Notes: generated from the letters alone by a model not told the origin. A DNA stretch of 64,000 nt from Euglena gracilis (GCA_039621445.1 CP154956.1:56865220-56929219); one strand, 5' to 3'; shown: positions 43,660 through 55,392, counted from the first letter of the stretch. Translations and numbers: made by a program.

Positions 43660-44190
43660 CCTGAAATCTATGGGTTTTGTGCCAGAAATGGGGGGGGCCG
43701 GTGGGTCGAAAAACGCTCATTTTCGGCTCAAAAACAGTTTTTCCGGGTCTGGGAGGCCTAAAAACATCGTTTCGGACAAATTTTTTTTGAATTTTTCGAC
43801 TTTTTTGACGGGTTTTGGCCCGAAGTCCATGGGTCGGCGGCCCAAAACGGGGCGCCGGCGGGTCGAAAAACGCTCGTTTTCGGCTCAAAAACAGTTTTTC
43901 CGGGTCCGGGAGGCCAAAAAAACATCGTTTCGGGCAAAATTTTTTAGATTTTTTTCGACTTTTTTGACCCGGTTTTGACCCAAAGTCAATGGGTCGGCGG
44001 CCCAAAACGGGGCGCTGGCGGGTCGAAAAACGCTCGTTTTCGGCTCAAAAACAGTTTTTCCGGGTCCGGGAGGCCAAAAAAACATCGTTTCGGGCAAAAA
44101 AAAATTTTTGATTTTTTTTCGACTTTTTTGGCCGAAAACGGCCAAGTCGAACAGTGGAAAAAGTGTACAAAATGGCCTAAAATGGCCTAA
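43660..44190. repeat. 158-bp tandem satellite, three copies
   Basis: GGGTCGAAAAACGCTC recurs at 43703, 43860 and 44020 (period about 157-160). Each unit contains TTTTCGGCTCAAAAACAGTT, CCGGGAGGCC and CATCGTTTCGG. Open frames with repeating FEPK/PPRPGK text come from this array. Confidence 0.9.
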
Positions 44191-44590
44191 ATTGGCCAAA
44201 AAACGCCCGTATCTCGGGCTACGCGGGGAGTTGTGGGGAAACCATAATCCCAGTACATAGAGCGTCCCAGGGGCTTCAATTTAGGTCTCCGGACATTTCC
44301 TTTTATTTTGCATCATTTTCGAGAAATTTTGAAAACATTGGTTTTTTGACCCCCCACCCCCCGAAAACGGCTATGTCGAACAGTGGGAAAAGTGTACAAA
44401 ACGGCCATCTGGGCCAAAAACGGCCGTATCTCGGGCTAGGCAGGGAGTTGCGGGGAAATCAAAATACCGGTAAGTAGATGGGGCGTTCCAAGGGCTTCAA
44501 ATCAGGTCTCCGGACATTTCCTTTGATTTGGCTTCATTTTGGAGATATTTTGAAAATTGACATTTTTTTGGCCGAAATGGCAGAGTCCAA
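44130..44590. repeat. About 225-bp tandem duplication
   Basis: Two copies of CGAAAACGGC-(C/T)A-GTCGAACAGTGG, CCGTATCTCGGGCTA and TCTCCGGACATTTCCTTT, at about 44133-44360 and 44362-44590, directly after the 158-bp satellite with which they share the GGCCGAAAACGGCC start. Confidence 0.8.
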
Positions 44591-44879
44591 AGGGGGGGGG
44601 GGGGCTTATCCAGGGGGCGGGTAAATCCTACCCAGTTTGGACCCCTTCGCGCGTGAATAACTCGGGCCTGGCGGGGAGTTCGGGGTCAAACCCAGGTGAT
44701 TCGGAAACTAGAAATCCAGTCGCTCGCATGTGAAAAAAAAAATTCCGGGAACCGGGCCGGGGTCATGGTGATAATCCGCGGTTTTCACGGTCTACCCAGA
44801 GGGGGGGGGCCGGGGGAGGGGGGGGTCCGACCCCCCACTTTTCCCTGGTGGTAAGCTGCGCTCTTACTCTAAAGAGATA

Positions 44880-45150
44880 AGAGCTCAGCGACCCCCCCTT
44901 TATTTGTCCCCCCCCCCTAATTGGCCAGAGCCCAGGTGGCCAATTAGGGGGGGGGTTACTCATTTCAAGGGAAAATGCCTTTATTCGGGTGTTTTACGGG
45001 GGTTCGCGACTATGAAGGAAGGGGTCCAGGTGGCCAATTAGGGGGGGGGGTTAGGGGTAACCCCCCCTAATTGTCCCCCCCCCCTAATTGGCCAGAAGGG
45101 GGGTCCAGGCCGCCGGAGGGCGGCCAAATAGGGGGGGGGGGGAGGGGTTG
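44880..45150. repeat. GGCCAATTAGGGGG repeats on both strands
   Basis: CCTAATTGGCC and GGCCAATTAGG with C or G runs occur at least five times in both orientations, forming several potential hairpins. Confidence 0.7.
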
Positions 45151-45559
45151 TTAAATGTCTCGCATTCTGTCAATTTTTATTTATTGGTTTCATGCCCCAG
45201 GAGATCCTCAAGTGTGTCTTTGTGCTTGCCACACCCCACCCACATATGTTAGAAGTGAGCTTTTTTCTGTGAATGTCCATGATTTTTCAGCCAGCCAGCA
45301 CCTTTTTCCCAGCCAGCACCTCCCAGCCAACAAATTCAATTTTTCTATTCCCAAAATTACAAAAATTGTATGTTTTGGGGCGTTTTTATTGGAAAAAGTG
45401 TGAGACAGCTCAACACATACACCAACGTTGCAAAATGACTTAATTTGTGAAAATTTTCTCAGTCCCTGTAGCAGAGGTGTGCATATTCCCAGCACCGCAA
45501 ATACCACAATTTCCCCTCAATTTTTCCGAAGGCCTCCAATATCAATCCCCCCCCTCTAA
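45151..45559. other. No recognised gene
   Basis: Unique-looking sequence with CAGCCAGCACC duplicated near 45293-45325. No gene recognised. Confidence 0.4.
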
Positions 45560-45589
45560 AAAGTTTTTAAACCCCGCCCCTCCAAAGAA

Positions 45590-45777
45590 AATCTATTCAA
45601 ATATGAGGAGAGCTCTTCTCAAGGTCTTTCAACAGATGGCCACAGAATTCAGCCACGATACACACAGCTCTTATTTTCGCGATCCTATGTTCCAAAATTT
45701 GACACATTGGTTTGTGAGATCACACAGTTCAGGTACCATATGGCATATAGCATATCGATCGAAAGTTCTTCCCAACA
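45590..45777. repeat. Dispersed repeat, left part, split by the MITE
   Basis: GGCCACAGAATTCAGCCA, CAGCTCTTATTTTCGCGAT and TATGTTCCAAAATTTGACA match the reverse complement of 49640-49820. The match resumes after the MITE at 46625 with (T)CAAACGATATCTAGAGC. Confidence 0.75.
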
Positions 45778-46624
45778 CTGTCACAGGAAAAAATAACATC
45801 TGGAAAAAATAACATCCGGAAAGAATAACATCTGAATAAATAACATCCAGAGAGACTTTTCAAATGCATAAAGCCACGTCAAAAGGCACAGGTTATCTAG
45901 ACCCGGCGCTTCGGTCACCCGGATTGCGCCAGCGTTGAGGTGGGGGGAGCATGTATTGCAAATACTGGCTCCTACAGTGGTCAAGCGTGGGGGGGGGGGG
46001 TGGGGGGGGTGGGGGGTGGGGGGGTAAATGTCAAGTGCAGGAGCCAGTTTTTGCAAACCTCGGGGGGAGTGTCCCCCGACCCGAGGTATTGCAAAAACTG
46101 GAGCCCACACCGGACATTTACCTACAACCCCCCCCCCCCCCCCCACCACCCCACCCCCCCCCCCAACATCCCGACCCCTCCCCCAAACTTGACCACATCC
46201 CATCCATTTTATCCATCTTATCTATTTTTTGTCTTATTTCTGGAGCAGGCTTTTTTTTAGTCAGGTGCCTACCCCACCCCGGGGTGGGTGGGTGTTAGGA
46301 GCAGGCATCTCATAGCACCCCTGCCGACCCCCCTCCGTAGGGTTTCGGGGGGGGGGGGCAGGCACCACTGTTCGGCGACCGATCCCGTTTTCTTTACCCT
46401 TTTGGCAAGGACTCACCCGACCCTTGGTACCCCAGGCTGCCCCCCCGGGGGTGTGCCTGCTATGGGCAGGCACCCTATAGCACCCACCCACCCCCCTCCC
46501 CCCGGACGGTAAAAAGAAAAATCCTGTTCTGGAGCAAATGAGGAAAAAATACCATCTGATTAAATAACATCTAAAAGGGGCTTAGATGTTATTTTTTTCC
46601 GGATGTTATTTTTCACTATGACAG
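45778..46624. mobile_element. MITE with about 42-bp terminal inverted repeats
   Basis: The left end CTGTCACAGGAAAAAATAAC with ATCTGGAAAAAATAACATCC is the inverse of the right end (GGATGTTATTTTTCACTATG then ACAG). Both ends contain two to four direct copies of GAAAAAATAACATC(T/C)G. 847 bp, no coding potential; the interior holds TGCAAATACTGGCTCC and its inverse and long G and C runs. It is inserted in an older repeat whose uninterrupted inverse copy is at 49560-49830. No clear target duplication. Confidence 0.75.
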
Positions 46625-46974
46625 TACCTTTCAAACGATATCTAGAGCGCTCAGCCTCTGAAATCGCTGATCGCATGCCCAGAACCTGATCGCAAATTCC
46701 AAATTCCACTGCATTAAATGCTGAAACACGAAATGAATTTGGTCAAATATCTTGTCCAGACGCCGCGGATGGTGTGGAATGGCACGAATATGCAGGGAAG
46801 ATGAAGCTTTTGGTATATGTTTTTGGCTGATTTCTCAAAACAGCATGCAAAAACGTGGTCTTTGGGCATTTTTCGTACAAGGGGAGGCTTCATGTTGGCA
46901 CCCTGGCACGAAGCGCCAGAGAAAATTTTTTGGGGTTCCTGCCCCCCGCCGGTCCGAAGGGGAGTCCGGACCCC

Positions 46975-47345
46975 CCCCCCCTGTACAAACCAATCTTCAC
47001 TTGAAACAGTGTCTGGGGGCTCCAGCTTGATGTCCGAACCAGCGTCTGGGATGCCGTTCGGGCGGAGAATTTCCCCCAAACAGGCGACCCAGACGCCGGT
47101 TCAGGCAAAGCCGGCGTCTGGGGGACCAAAAATAAAAAGTTCCAAAAAGTGTCCAAAATGGGTTGTAGATGTGCGGTAATCATATCTAAGCAGTTTTTGG
47201 GTCTTCGGCCAGAAATTGGGTTCTTTGTGCAATAATTCCCTTTTCAAATGTTGTGGAAATTCTGAAACAAGAACACCATGCAGCATGTCTGACATCTGAG
47301 TTCATCTGCTGGAAGCCCTTGAAAAGAGCTTTCAGCTGTCATCAT
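46975..47345. repeat. Dispersed repeat with CCGGCGTCTGGG, copy 1
   Basis: Shares GCCGGCGTCTGGG(G/A)GACC, AAAAAGT-TCCAAAATG and TAGAT(G/A)TG(C/T)GGTAATCATA with 49290-49600. Contains a CAGACGCCGG / CCGGCGTCTG inverted pair. Confidence 0.75.
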
Positions 47346-48718
47346 TATGTTTCAGCTTTTGAACGTGGCAATCAGTTCTCGATTCCCCCCCAAAAAATTG
47401 TCCATCAAGGTCTAAAATTCATGGGTCGGGGGGTTAACTATTCATGTCCCCGGGGCTCTATAGCACAGTCCTACATTCCGCCATTTCCTGCCCGGCAGGG
47501 GCCAACAAAAATGTCCAGCCGGGTCCAACAATTGTGTCTGTCGGCTGTAATGCTCACATTTGGTAAAAAATCAGCATTGATTGTGCAAAGGACGGTAAGA
47601 CGTTCTTAAACAGCACCTTTTTAGAATTTCTTTATTGTCAATAATCAACCCCCCAATGCCATTTTAATAATATCCCCCAATGACTCCACCCTTTTGCCCT
47701 GCCCAAAACCAGAAAATTTTTATTTTTGGGGTTGTTTTGGGGGGGGGGGGCGTTGAAAGTTGCTTTCCCAAACGAGATCACCTCCCCGGATTATCCAGCA
47801 ACCAACCTCCCAAATAGACCCGGGGTCACGTTTTTGGGAGGTCGAGGGGTGATGTTGTTGGAGAAGCAAGGCAGGCCGTGGCTCCGCCGTTGAGTCACAA
47901 TCTGGCGTGTGCCGTATTGAATCTGCAGCTAATGAGTGCGACCCATCGGACACTCGAGCACCAAATGGTTTGGATTTTGCTTCCTCGCCCAGAGGACTTA
48001 TTTTATGGTCAGTTTTGCAACAATTAGTTTGACTGCAGTCACAAGTCTTTTGAATGACTACACCCAAGCAGCCAGTGTCCAAAATAATCTTGCAAGGAAA
48101 CCAACAGAACCAATCCCCTGCTTGCTTTTTGTGAAAGGTCTGTGAAGTGGCTGCAGTTCCAGAGTCTCCCAAAGTAAACCCTCTCTGATTGAGCTGAAGA
48201 ATGTGACAGAAAAATGATGCAGCCAGCTTGGCAAAAAAAAGAAGACACAGAGATTTTGTTTTTAATTCATTATCTATTTTTCTTTCCATGTGCTGTTCAT
48301 TTTGTCAGCGTTCATCATTCATCGCTCATCATGTTTCATCGTTGCTGTGTTATGTGTTATTTGCAGTGAGAGTTTTTTTTTCCTTTTCTGCTGGGAAGGC
48401 ATCACGACCCTCCCCCCCAGTTCTGGCCCAGCTGAGGCCTCCAGAGGAGGCTCTAGGTTCTGAACTGAGAGGGAGCCTGGTCGCTCATGGGTACCTCCTG
48501 TTTTCGAGCAAATGCCATTTTGCAACTGCTCGGTGTTTGTGCAACTCTTTTTGCTTGTGTGCCGCAAAAACTAAACCATGTAACCACTTTTTGATAACGA
48601 CCGGCCCGCGATCAAGAGCGACTCTGGGCCACCAAGGCGATCATGGTCACCACAAGTGACAGTCCCCTTCTTTTTGTGCACCTCCGTTTTGAGTTTGGGA
48701 AGGTTGCTTCCAATGCAG
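47346..48718. other. Region upstream of first recognised PstS exon
   Basis: Probably contains introns and an earlier exon. A GTCACCACAAGTGACAGTCCC stretch at 48644-48664 could encode a VTTSDSPL peptide like the GASDSPL segment of PstS proteins, but I cannot join it confidently. No separate gene recognised. Confidence 0.35.
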
Positions 48719-48889
48719 GACCTCTGCCCTGATTGTGGCCCTGAAACAATCTGATTATGACAAGTACCCCGACCTCCAGATGTACCCTGTACTGGCCACT
48801 GCCATCGTGCCGGTGTACAATCTGAATTGTGTTCAGGGGCTCACCCTCAGCACAACAGTCCTGGCACAAATATTCAGTGGACAAATCAG
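48719..48889 (+). CDS. PstS-like gene, domain 1 exon (binding-cleft segment)
   Basis: Encodes SDYDKYPDLQMYPVLATAIV, PVYNL and LTLSTTVLAQIFSGQI, the standard PstS (PBP type 2) segment before the conserved W-x-DP region. In bacteria such proteins bind phosphate outside the membrane and hand it to an ABC transporter. Acceptor AATGCAG ends at 48718. The donor CAG|GTGTTT follows 48889 and leaves phase 2; joined to 51879 it gives an uninterrupted SGQI-S-TWDD reading. Confidence 0.85.
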
Positions 48890-49254
48890 GTGTTTTCCTT
48901 CTTCTCATCAAATGCTTTCATTTTTATCTTGAGGTTTGCTTGTTTGGCTGAGTCACAAAACACTCAAGATTCCGCAAGTTGAGTGGCCATTGCATTTTGG
49001 AAAAAAAATTTCTTTAGACCTGAAAATCGGTTAAGTTTTCAAGTATTGGGAAGGGTTTCCTCATCTGTCAGAGAGGCAATCAAGGAATTGCTACCATCAA
49101 TTTTTTAAGAATTTTTACAGAAAAATATTTTTTATGTTCAATTTCCAGATCATGCAACCGCCACTGTTCAACTGCCAGTTGCAAGCAGTCGGCCAAATAG
49201 TTTCCAATAATACCAATTTGAATGTGTTCATGGTTCAAACCACCGACTTTTGCA

Positions 49255-49600
49255 ACCGTCCCTGGGGGCTCTGGCTTCACACCCGAACCGGCGTCCCAGA
49301 TGCCGGTTCGGCTTGAAACCGGCGTCTGGGAGACCATCACAAAAGTGCCAAAAAGTTTCCAAAATGATTCGTAGATATGTGGTAATCATAGTGAGTATTT
49401 TTGGGGGGGGGTTGGCCGAAATTGGGTTTTTTTGTGCATTAATTTTTTTGTGCATATTTTTGGGGAATTTCGGAAATAAGGACACTGTGCAGAGTGGCTG
49501 AAATCTGGGGCTATCGCAAAATGCAGATTCCACTTTTCTGCTGCCATGTCGCCCCTCTTCTCAAGGGCTTTCACCAGCAGGGTCTGAACATGCAATTTTC
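49255..49600. repeat. Dispersed repeat with CCGGCGTCTGGG, copy 2
   Basis: Same family and orientation as 46975-47345. A third, shorter relative with CAGACGCCGGTTTGGGC lies at 50310-50430. All sit in or next to the PstS-like gene. Confidence 0.75.
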
Positions 49601-49830
49601 AGAGCTCTGTGCAGCGTGACTGAGTTCTGCAGGTATCATTCGAAGGGTATTGAGGGGATATTTCGATTGATATGCTGTATGGTATCTGAACTGTGGGATT
49701 TGACAAAGCAATATGTCAAATTTTGGAACATACAATCGCTGAAAATAAGAGCTCTGTACATCATGGCTGAATTATGTGGCCATTTGTTGAAAGCCTCTCA
49801 GAAGAGCTTTCAATCGAGGGGCAACATGTA
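49560..49830. repeat. Dispersed repeat, intact inverted copy
   Basis: Inverse copy of 45590-45777 plus 46625-46720, not interrupted here. It lies within the first long intron of the PstS-like gene. Confidence 0.75.
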
Positions 49831-51878
49831 AGTAGATGTGTGAAATCCACCAATATCAATCGGTGTGCAATTTGGACCAAAGTCGCCCAAAAGTGTCCCA
49901 ATGATGGGTATTTGGGGCGAATCAGGTTCGATATAAGGAGGCTGTAGGGGTTTATGGGGGTAGGTGTCCCCCCCCTCCTGGACCGGGGGGGGGGGGTAGG
50001 GTCTGGACCCCCCAACCTGCCAGGGGTCTGGACCGAACCTGGGGGTACCCAGGACCCCCCAAAGGTCAAATTTTTCCTTCCAGCGTTTTGCGCCGAAAAT
50101 TTATCACAGTCTTTTGGCAAAATTTCCCCAAAAAGTGCCAAAACGACATTTTTGGCTGTTTTGGGCCGTCAAATTTTCAGCCCGGTGACTGCACCACTGT
50201 TTGGGTGGAGGGTGTCCCCCCCCCCTGCTGGACTGGAGGGGGGGGTCCGACCCAGCTCCCACCCCCACCTGCCCTTATATCGAAGCCTGGGCGAAATTGG
50301 CTGTGTTTCCTCAGACGCCAGTTCGGGCGTAACACCAGAGCCCCCCCTAGAAACGGTTTCAAAAACTGTTTCCCAGACGCCGGTTTGGGCATGAAGCCGG
50401 TGCCTGGGACGCTGGTTCTGGCGTCCCAGGCAAAGTTCTCGACATACAGCTCCACCCCCCATAAAACAGACCCCATGTATGCTGTCCGCATGCATCAAAA
50501 AGCATTCTTTTTTCCACAATATAATTGGGAAATGGTCCCAGTGGTGATAACAGAGTGCCTTGCGTCCAAATACATCCAAATAAATACCCAAAGATGAAAA
50601 GTTTGGGTCGGTGGTGATTTATACATCTGGCTCCAACTACTGAGCAAATGCCTGTTTGAAATTGAGCAACGTGCTCCTCTGTTTTTTTTGAAATGACAGG
50701 GGACCGCATTTTGCAAAGCATGATTCGAACATTTCAAAATTTGCACAACTGGATGAAAGTGCTGCTTTACGTATGCCAACCCCTTGTTTGATGGGCTCCC
50801 AGATCTGGCCTTGGGGGGGGGCGACTTTGGGTGGGTCGACCCATGGTCGCTTAAGGTCGCCCAGGGTCATAAGGTCGTCCCCCCCCCCAGATGTGGAGTG
50901 GGTGCAGCGACCCTGGGGGCCAGTGGCACTAAACCCTGGAGTCGACCGAATTTTGAGGCGCTTTCCTTAATTAAGGAAGCCTCTTTTTGGGGGCAAATCC
51001 CTTTGAACTGTCCAAGGGCCCTAAAATAATAATAACAAAATCCCTTGTGTTGCCCAACCTTTTTAAGTTTCAAACCCTTTTGTTTCTGAACTGCCCAAAA
51101 ATGATCTAATCATCAGTTCAACCAAGTCGTTTTGGGGGCCAAACCCTCAAGTTTTCTATGGCATCTATGGGGCAAAACCTCTTTGTTTCTGAATTGTTGC
51201 CTGCGTACTTTTTTTGGTCAGGCCTGCACTCCAAGTGCATATGTGAGCCCAAATTTGCAAAAAAAAAGGGTGTGCCACGTTTTTTGTGGTGAGTAATGGT
51301 CACCTCATTGTGACTTTTCTGGTGCAAATCATTCCTAAAGTTTGTTTGACGGGTTCTGGCAGACCTCAACTGTTATTAAGAACTGGAAATGGAAGTTTGA
51401 TTCTCTGCATATTCTCTACATACATTGAGTGCTGTGTATTTTATCGGCATCCTTTCAAAGGAGCTTTCAATGAAGGGCGCCATCGTCCGTATTCCACACC
51501 TGAATTTTCAAACCCAGGCAAAACAAGAGACGTTCTTGTCTGGAATTCACCAGAAAATTGACCACAAAAAACTTGAAATTGACCAAAATTTCTTCCAGCT
51601 CCTTTGGCACCGGGTCACTTTTGTGTTTTTTTTTTGCCAACTGGGGAGGGGGTAAAAACTCCGAAAAAGCAGTCACCAGGTCGGCCAGTGACTATGAGGT
51701 CGACCACAAGCCGACCCCCCCCCCCGTGATGATGGTATTCTATATCTATTTCTCAATTCAAGGTGCACACTGTTTCAGCCGCACATTTGCATGCATAATT
51801 TCAGTGTGGAAATCTGGTGTGCGTGAGGTAGTCGAAACATGGATGCCAATCACATCACAATTCCATCGTTCTGCTCAG

Positions 51879-51965
51879 CACATGGGATGATTCTCGTATT
51901 CGGACACTGAACCCTAATTTCACATTGTGGAAGGTGCCCCCAAATCAGAGCATTGAGGTTCTTAC
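51879..51965 (+). CDS. PstS-like gene, domain 1 exon (TWDD segment)
   Basis: After CTGCTCAG the frame reads TWDDSRIRTLNPNFTL then PPNQSIEVL, the classic PstS block around a conserved Trp and the LNP and LP-N-x-I-x-V motifs. The preceding intron (48890-51878, 3.0 kb) is GT-AG. The exon's 3' end is uncertain; the donor may be GAG|GTTCTT near 51953 or later. Confidence 0.85.
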
Positions 51966-52078
51966 CAGGACCATTTGGAACAGTCAGCAAAGGGTCCGTT
52001 GCACTAGTTTTTTTGCACAGTTGAAGTCGTTGGCGGTGTTTCGGGATTTGGGGAAATTTAAAAAAATGTCTTGCCAAG

Positions 52079-52226
52079 TATCCATGTGGTCCTGTTTGTG
52101 GTACGCCAGGAAAGCTACAATGGAATAACAATGGCATTCAAGACCGCTCTATCCGATTTCTCCAGAACATACTCAAATTATGTGGAAGTCAGCCCTCGTC
52201 CCTCATGGGGCAATATGAACAACCTG
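52079..52226 (+). CDS. PstS-like gene, domain 1 exon (VVRQES segment)
   Basis: Reads IHVVLFVVRQESYNGITMAF then KTALSDFSRTYSNYVEVSPR and PSWGN, equivalent to the R-x-D-SSGTT ligand-loop segment of PstS; the Ser-Gly-Thr core here is ESYNGIT. The acceptor GCCAAG ends at 52078 and the probable donor CTG|GTGCTT follows 52226. The junction to the previous exon does not give a perfect phase with simple GT-AG choices. Confidence 0.75.
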
Positions 52227-53208
52227 GTGCTTTGGCAGAAAAAAAAATGCAGGAAAAATTGAGTTCAAATTGAAGTTGGGTAATAGGGGTAGGTTGATGG
52301 TGCATGTAACGTGTTGATGTTACAATGTAGCTGTTGTAGTGCCTGGTTCTTTCTTCACCAAGCTCGATGCTGGACAAATCAGCATCCTGAGATTGCCAGG
52401 GGGTTGAGGGCAAACATGCAGTCATACAGCTGTATTTTTTTTCCAAGTGATTGGACACCTGTGATCGGACAACAGAAGACCTGTTGGCTGCAGCTCTTCT
52501 GTTGTCCGATCAGGTTGCAAATCATTTTCATTTCTTATCAAGAATATACAAAGTAATGTTAAGTATTTAGGAAGTGATGATATTTTTTCCATCTGTCTGA
52601 TCAGGGCCAAAATGGGCTGGCTGGCTGGCTGGCACCCCCTCAAAAAAGGTGGGCTGCTGCGGCTGAGCTGGGCCAAGAGCAGACTTTGGCTGCACCCAAG
52701 GGGGAGTTTCACAAAACCCATTACCCATCCTTCTCCAAGTTGATTGAGCCGAGTCATTTCTGAATCGACTGCACGTTAATAAGTCCTGGGGGGAAAGGAA
52801 GCAACATACATCTCGTTACGGTTTTTGCAGCCCCCTCCCCCCATTCTGCTGCCATTTTTGATTTTTTTTTCATAATTTGGCATCTTTGCGAAATTTTTTT
52901 TTCGGCTGGACCCAACAAAGGAAAGGCCAGCCTGGTGGGTTGCAGCAACCCTGCTGTGGCTGGAGTGGGCCAAAATTGAGGCTGGCCACAGCCCCCCCCC
53001 CCCCCCCCGCCATAGCCTGGGGTGTGCTAGTTTGAATGGGTGTCCATTTCTTCTTTTTAGGCAGTTGTCCAGCTGATCTTTCAAAGGCCCAGCCGAGATA
53101 TGGAGGGTCCAGAGGGGACAGTCAGGATCATGGCATCCGCATTGAGAAACAGCACCGTCTGTGTAGCCACTTGATGGCATCCATTTTTTGACCCATTTTG
53201 TTGGCACA

Positions 53209-53420
53209 GGCACCAAGGTGAGGGCGACCCCCACCAAAATTAAAGGGTCCGAGGCCCTCCTCACCTACGTGCTGCAGACGCCGTGGACCATCAGCTATGC
53301 CGTCCTGAAGCACGCCGTCGCCGCCAACGCGACCCAAGTCCTCATATCGAAGTCGGGCGGCGCCGTTGTCCGGGCCTCGGTCGACTCCACCACCTTTGCG
53401 GTGCTGGAACGGGGCTCCAG
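53209..53420 (+). CDS. PstS-like gene, domain 1 exon (TPWTISY segment)
   Basis: After GGCACAG the frame reads TKIKGSEALLTYVLQTPWTI then SYAVLKHAVAANATQVLI and RASVDSTTFAVLERG, matching the GNEG-V-x-QTPGAIGYV-x-x-AYA block and the following S-x-x-S-x-x-AL stretch of PstS. High GC compared with flanking introns. The 3' end is probably before GTTCGG at 53421. Confidence 0.85.
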
Positions 53421-53929
53421 GTTCGGCAGGCGTTCAAATGGGCATTTGCTGAACGTCACGCAGTGGGATGCAACCCGCTTTCGCAGCCTTTTCTGACCTG
53501 CTTCTGGGTCCCCTTTGGGACACCACCTTCCCAGAAATTCGGTGGAAAACAGCAGCGCTGCCATAGGGGCTCCGTGAATCACAAAACTGTGAAGCAACAA
53601 CTTGATTCTTTTAGCAACGCACTGCATTTTGGACCTGACCAATTTCTTTGCCATCTGCCGCACCATAACGACCATAATAATTAATTTGATGATGTAATGG
53701 ATCAATCAGTGTTTTGATGATTTTAATAATTATTTAAATGATGTCCCCTTTGTACAGAATCTCAAGCTGGCAAGCGGGGGGTGTGCATTAGATGCAAACA
53801 CATAGGAAGTCCATCATGTTCATTGCGTGTTTTTTGAATGCAGTCAAATTTATTATCTGCCTTGGTATGTGTTCTTTTGGGCACCTCTTCTTCTTACTTC
53901 AAAATTCACTCATGGGACGTAAATGAAAG

Positions 53930-54092
53930 GTTGCGTACAATTGCCTCGTGGCTGATATCAACAACGCGAGGGGTGACAATGCTTGGCCCATCGTGGCGTA
54001 CACATACATTGTGCTACGGAAGTCCACTCTCAGGTCCGGTGCCACTTGCAGCGACGTTCATGAGACAGTGGCATTTTGGTACTGGTTCCTGA
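53930..54092 (+). CDS. PstS-like gene, domain 1 C-terminal exon
   Basis: Reads LVADINNARGDNAWPIVAYT, YIVLRK and HETVAFWYWFLT, equivalent to the AWPI-x-x-x-TY and F-x-x-WFYT end of PstS. A strong donor ACG|GTAAGT follows 54092. The acceptor GAAAG at 53929 is weak, so the left edge is approximate. Confidence 0.85.
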
Positions 54093-54964
54093 CGGTAAGT
54101 GTGTCCAGAGGACTGGGTGCATTGCTGAAGGGGTTCCCTTCAAATTGGACTTAATGTGTATGTGATCATTGCAACATCAAAGGGAACTGAATTTTTTTTC
54201 GCTTTTTTCTAATTTTAATGCCGTTTGTCAATCCATGCTGATATCCCATGTTTTCTGGTGGATGTAGTGACCCCCCCCCCCCCGGGAGAACCTCAGCTTA
54301 TCTTTTTCAGCCAATTGGTGTGGAAGTTATTATTATTTGGAATTTGTGCATGTGCATAAATTATTCATTCAATAAATTCATTCATAAATTATTCATTATG
54401 TATGCATGCTAAATACGCTTGTTTGAACACTTTTTTTTCACAATGCAAAACGGCAATGGGGGCAATACTTCAGAAATGGAAATTTTATTTAGTGTTGGGC
54501 TGATCGCTGCAAGAAAATTGATGAAATTTGAGCTTTCAGGAAACATAAAAATTGATTGAAACCAACCTGTCCAAAGAATCAAAGTTGCAATAGCTGGAAC
54601 TGCACCTGCATTCAGATAAAAATCGTTTGTGTAATTATGTTACTGCTGTTGCATTGGGTGCATTTGCCAAAATACTGAATTGGTTCAAAATTTTCTGGTG
54701 GTAAGCTACGAGCAACTTGCAAGCAAGCATACACTAAAATTAACTTTTAGAACTTATTGAGCAGCTTAGCATCCCAAACCAAAATAGTTTCTGCAACATA
54801 ATTTCCAAGAAGTCCTCTGCAATTGTCATCTGTCGGGACACTATGAATTTTTGCAATCTAAACGTTTAAATTGTTCTTGCATTTTAAAATATTTTGACTG
54901 TTTTGTGAAGATTTGTACTTTTTGTGTTTTGTTTCCTGCTGTCATAACAACACCACTTGGCCAG

Positions 54965-55080
54965 GGCCTCCCAAGCGGCCAGCCTCTGCCCCCGATCGGC
55001 AGCATCGCCCGCGACAATTATTTCGTCCAGCCCTCGGATGCGGTGCGCACCCTCGTGGTTCACCGGCACCCCTCCTTCGC
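54965..55080 (+). CDS. PstS-like gene, probable end of domain 1
   Basis: Acceptor TTGGCCAG ends at 54964. One frame reads SQAASL and an overlapping frame LPPIGSIARDNYFVQPSDAV, together resembling the A-x-x-LGFAPLP end of PstS domains; a one-base shift within the exon would reconcile them. GC-rich like the other exons. Exact frame and 3' end uncertain. Confidence 0.45.
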
Positions 55081-55180
55081 CCGAAGTCCCTGAAGCCCAG
55101 CGGGACTGCCCGGGCTGGGTGGTGGTGCCGCTCCGCTCCTTCTCCTCTTTGCTGTGCCCAGAGGAGGGGCGTCTGCACAG

Positions 55181-55370
55181 CGCCTGATCACGGACGTGAC
55201 GTGCAACGGCCAGCCTGTCTTCCGGGCCGCGCTGTCGCTGCCCATGATGGCCGCTGGGCAGGCCAGCGTCGGGCAGGCCCTGCGCCAGCTGGCCGCTGTG
55301 TACACCATCAACCTGCCCCAAGTGTCCCTCAGGGCCCACCGGGACCGACTCAATGCCATGTTTCATGGTG
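55181..55370 (+). CDS. PstS-like gene, interdomain exon
   Basis: Acceptor CTGCACAG ends at 55180. The frame reads LITDVTCNGQPVFRAALSLP, MMAAGQASVGQALRQLAAVY and TINLPQVSLRAHRDRLNAMF. The GC content and position between two PstS-like domains support an exon, but I recognise no motif beyond the TCNGQPV start. It runs up to a (GT)n tract at 55393, which lies in the next intron. Confidence 0.55.
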
Positions 55371-55390
55371 GAGGGAATCGTCACAGCCTG

Positions 55391-55392
<2 letters not shown>

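Noticed and set aside
43613-44199. Frames of 104-130 codons with FEPK/PPRPGK repeats
   Set aside because: Products of the 158-bp satellite.
47720-48289. 189-codon minus-strand frame
   Set aside because: No domain, and it lies opposite the PstS-like gene's probable 5' region; not supported as a gene.
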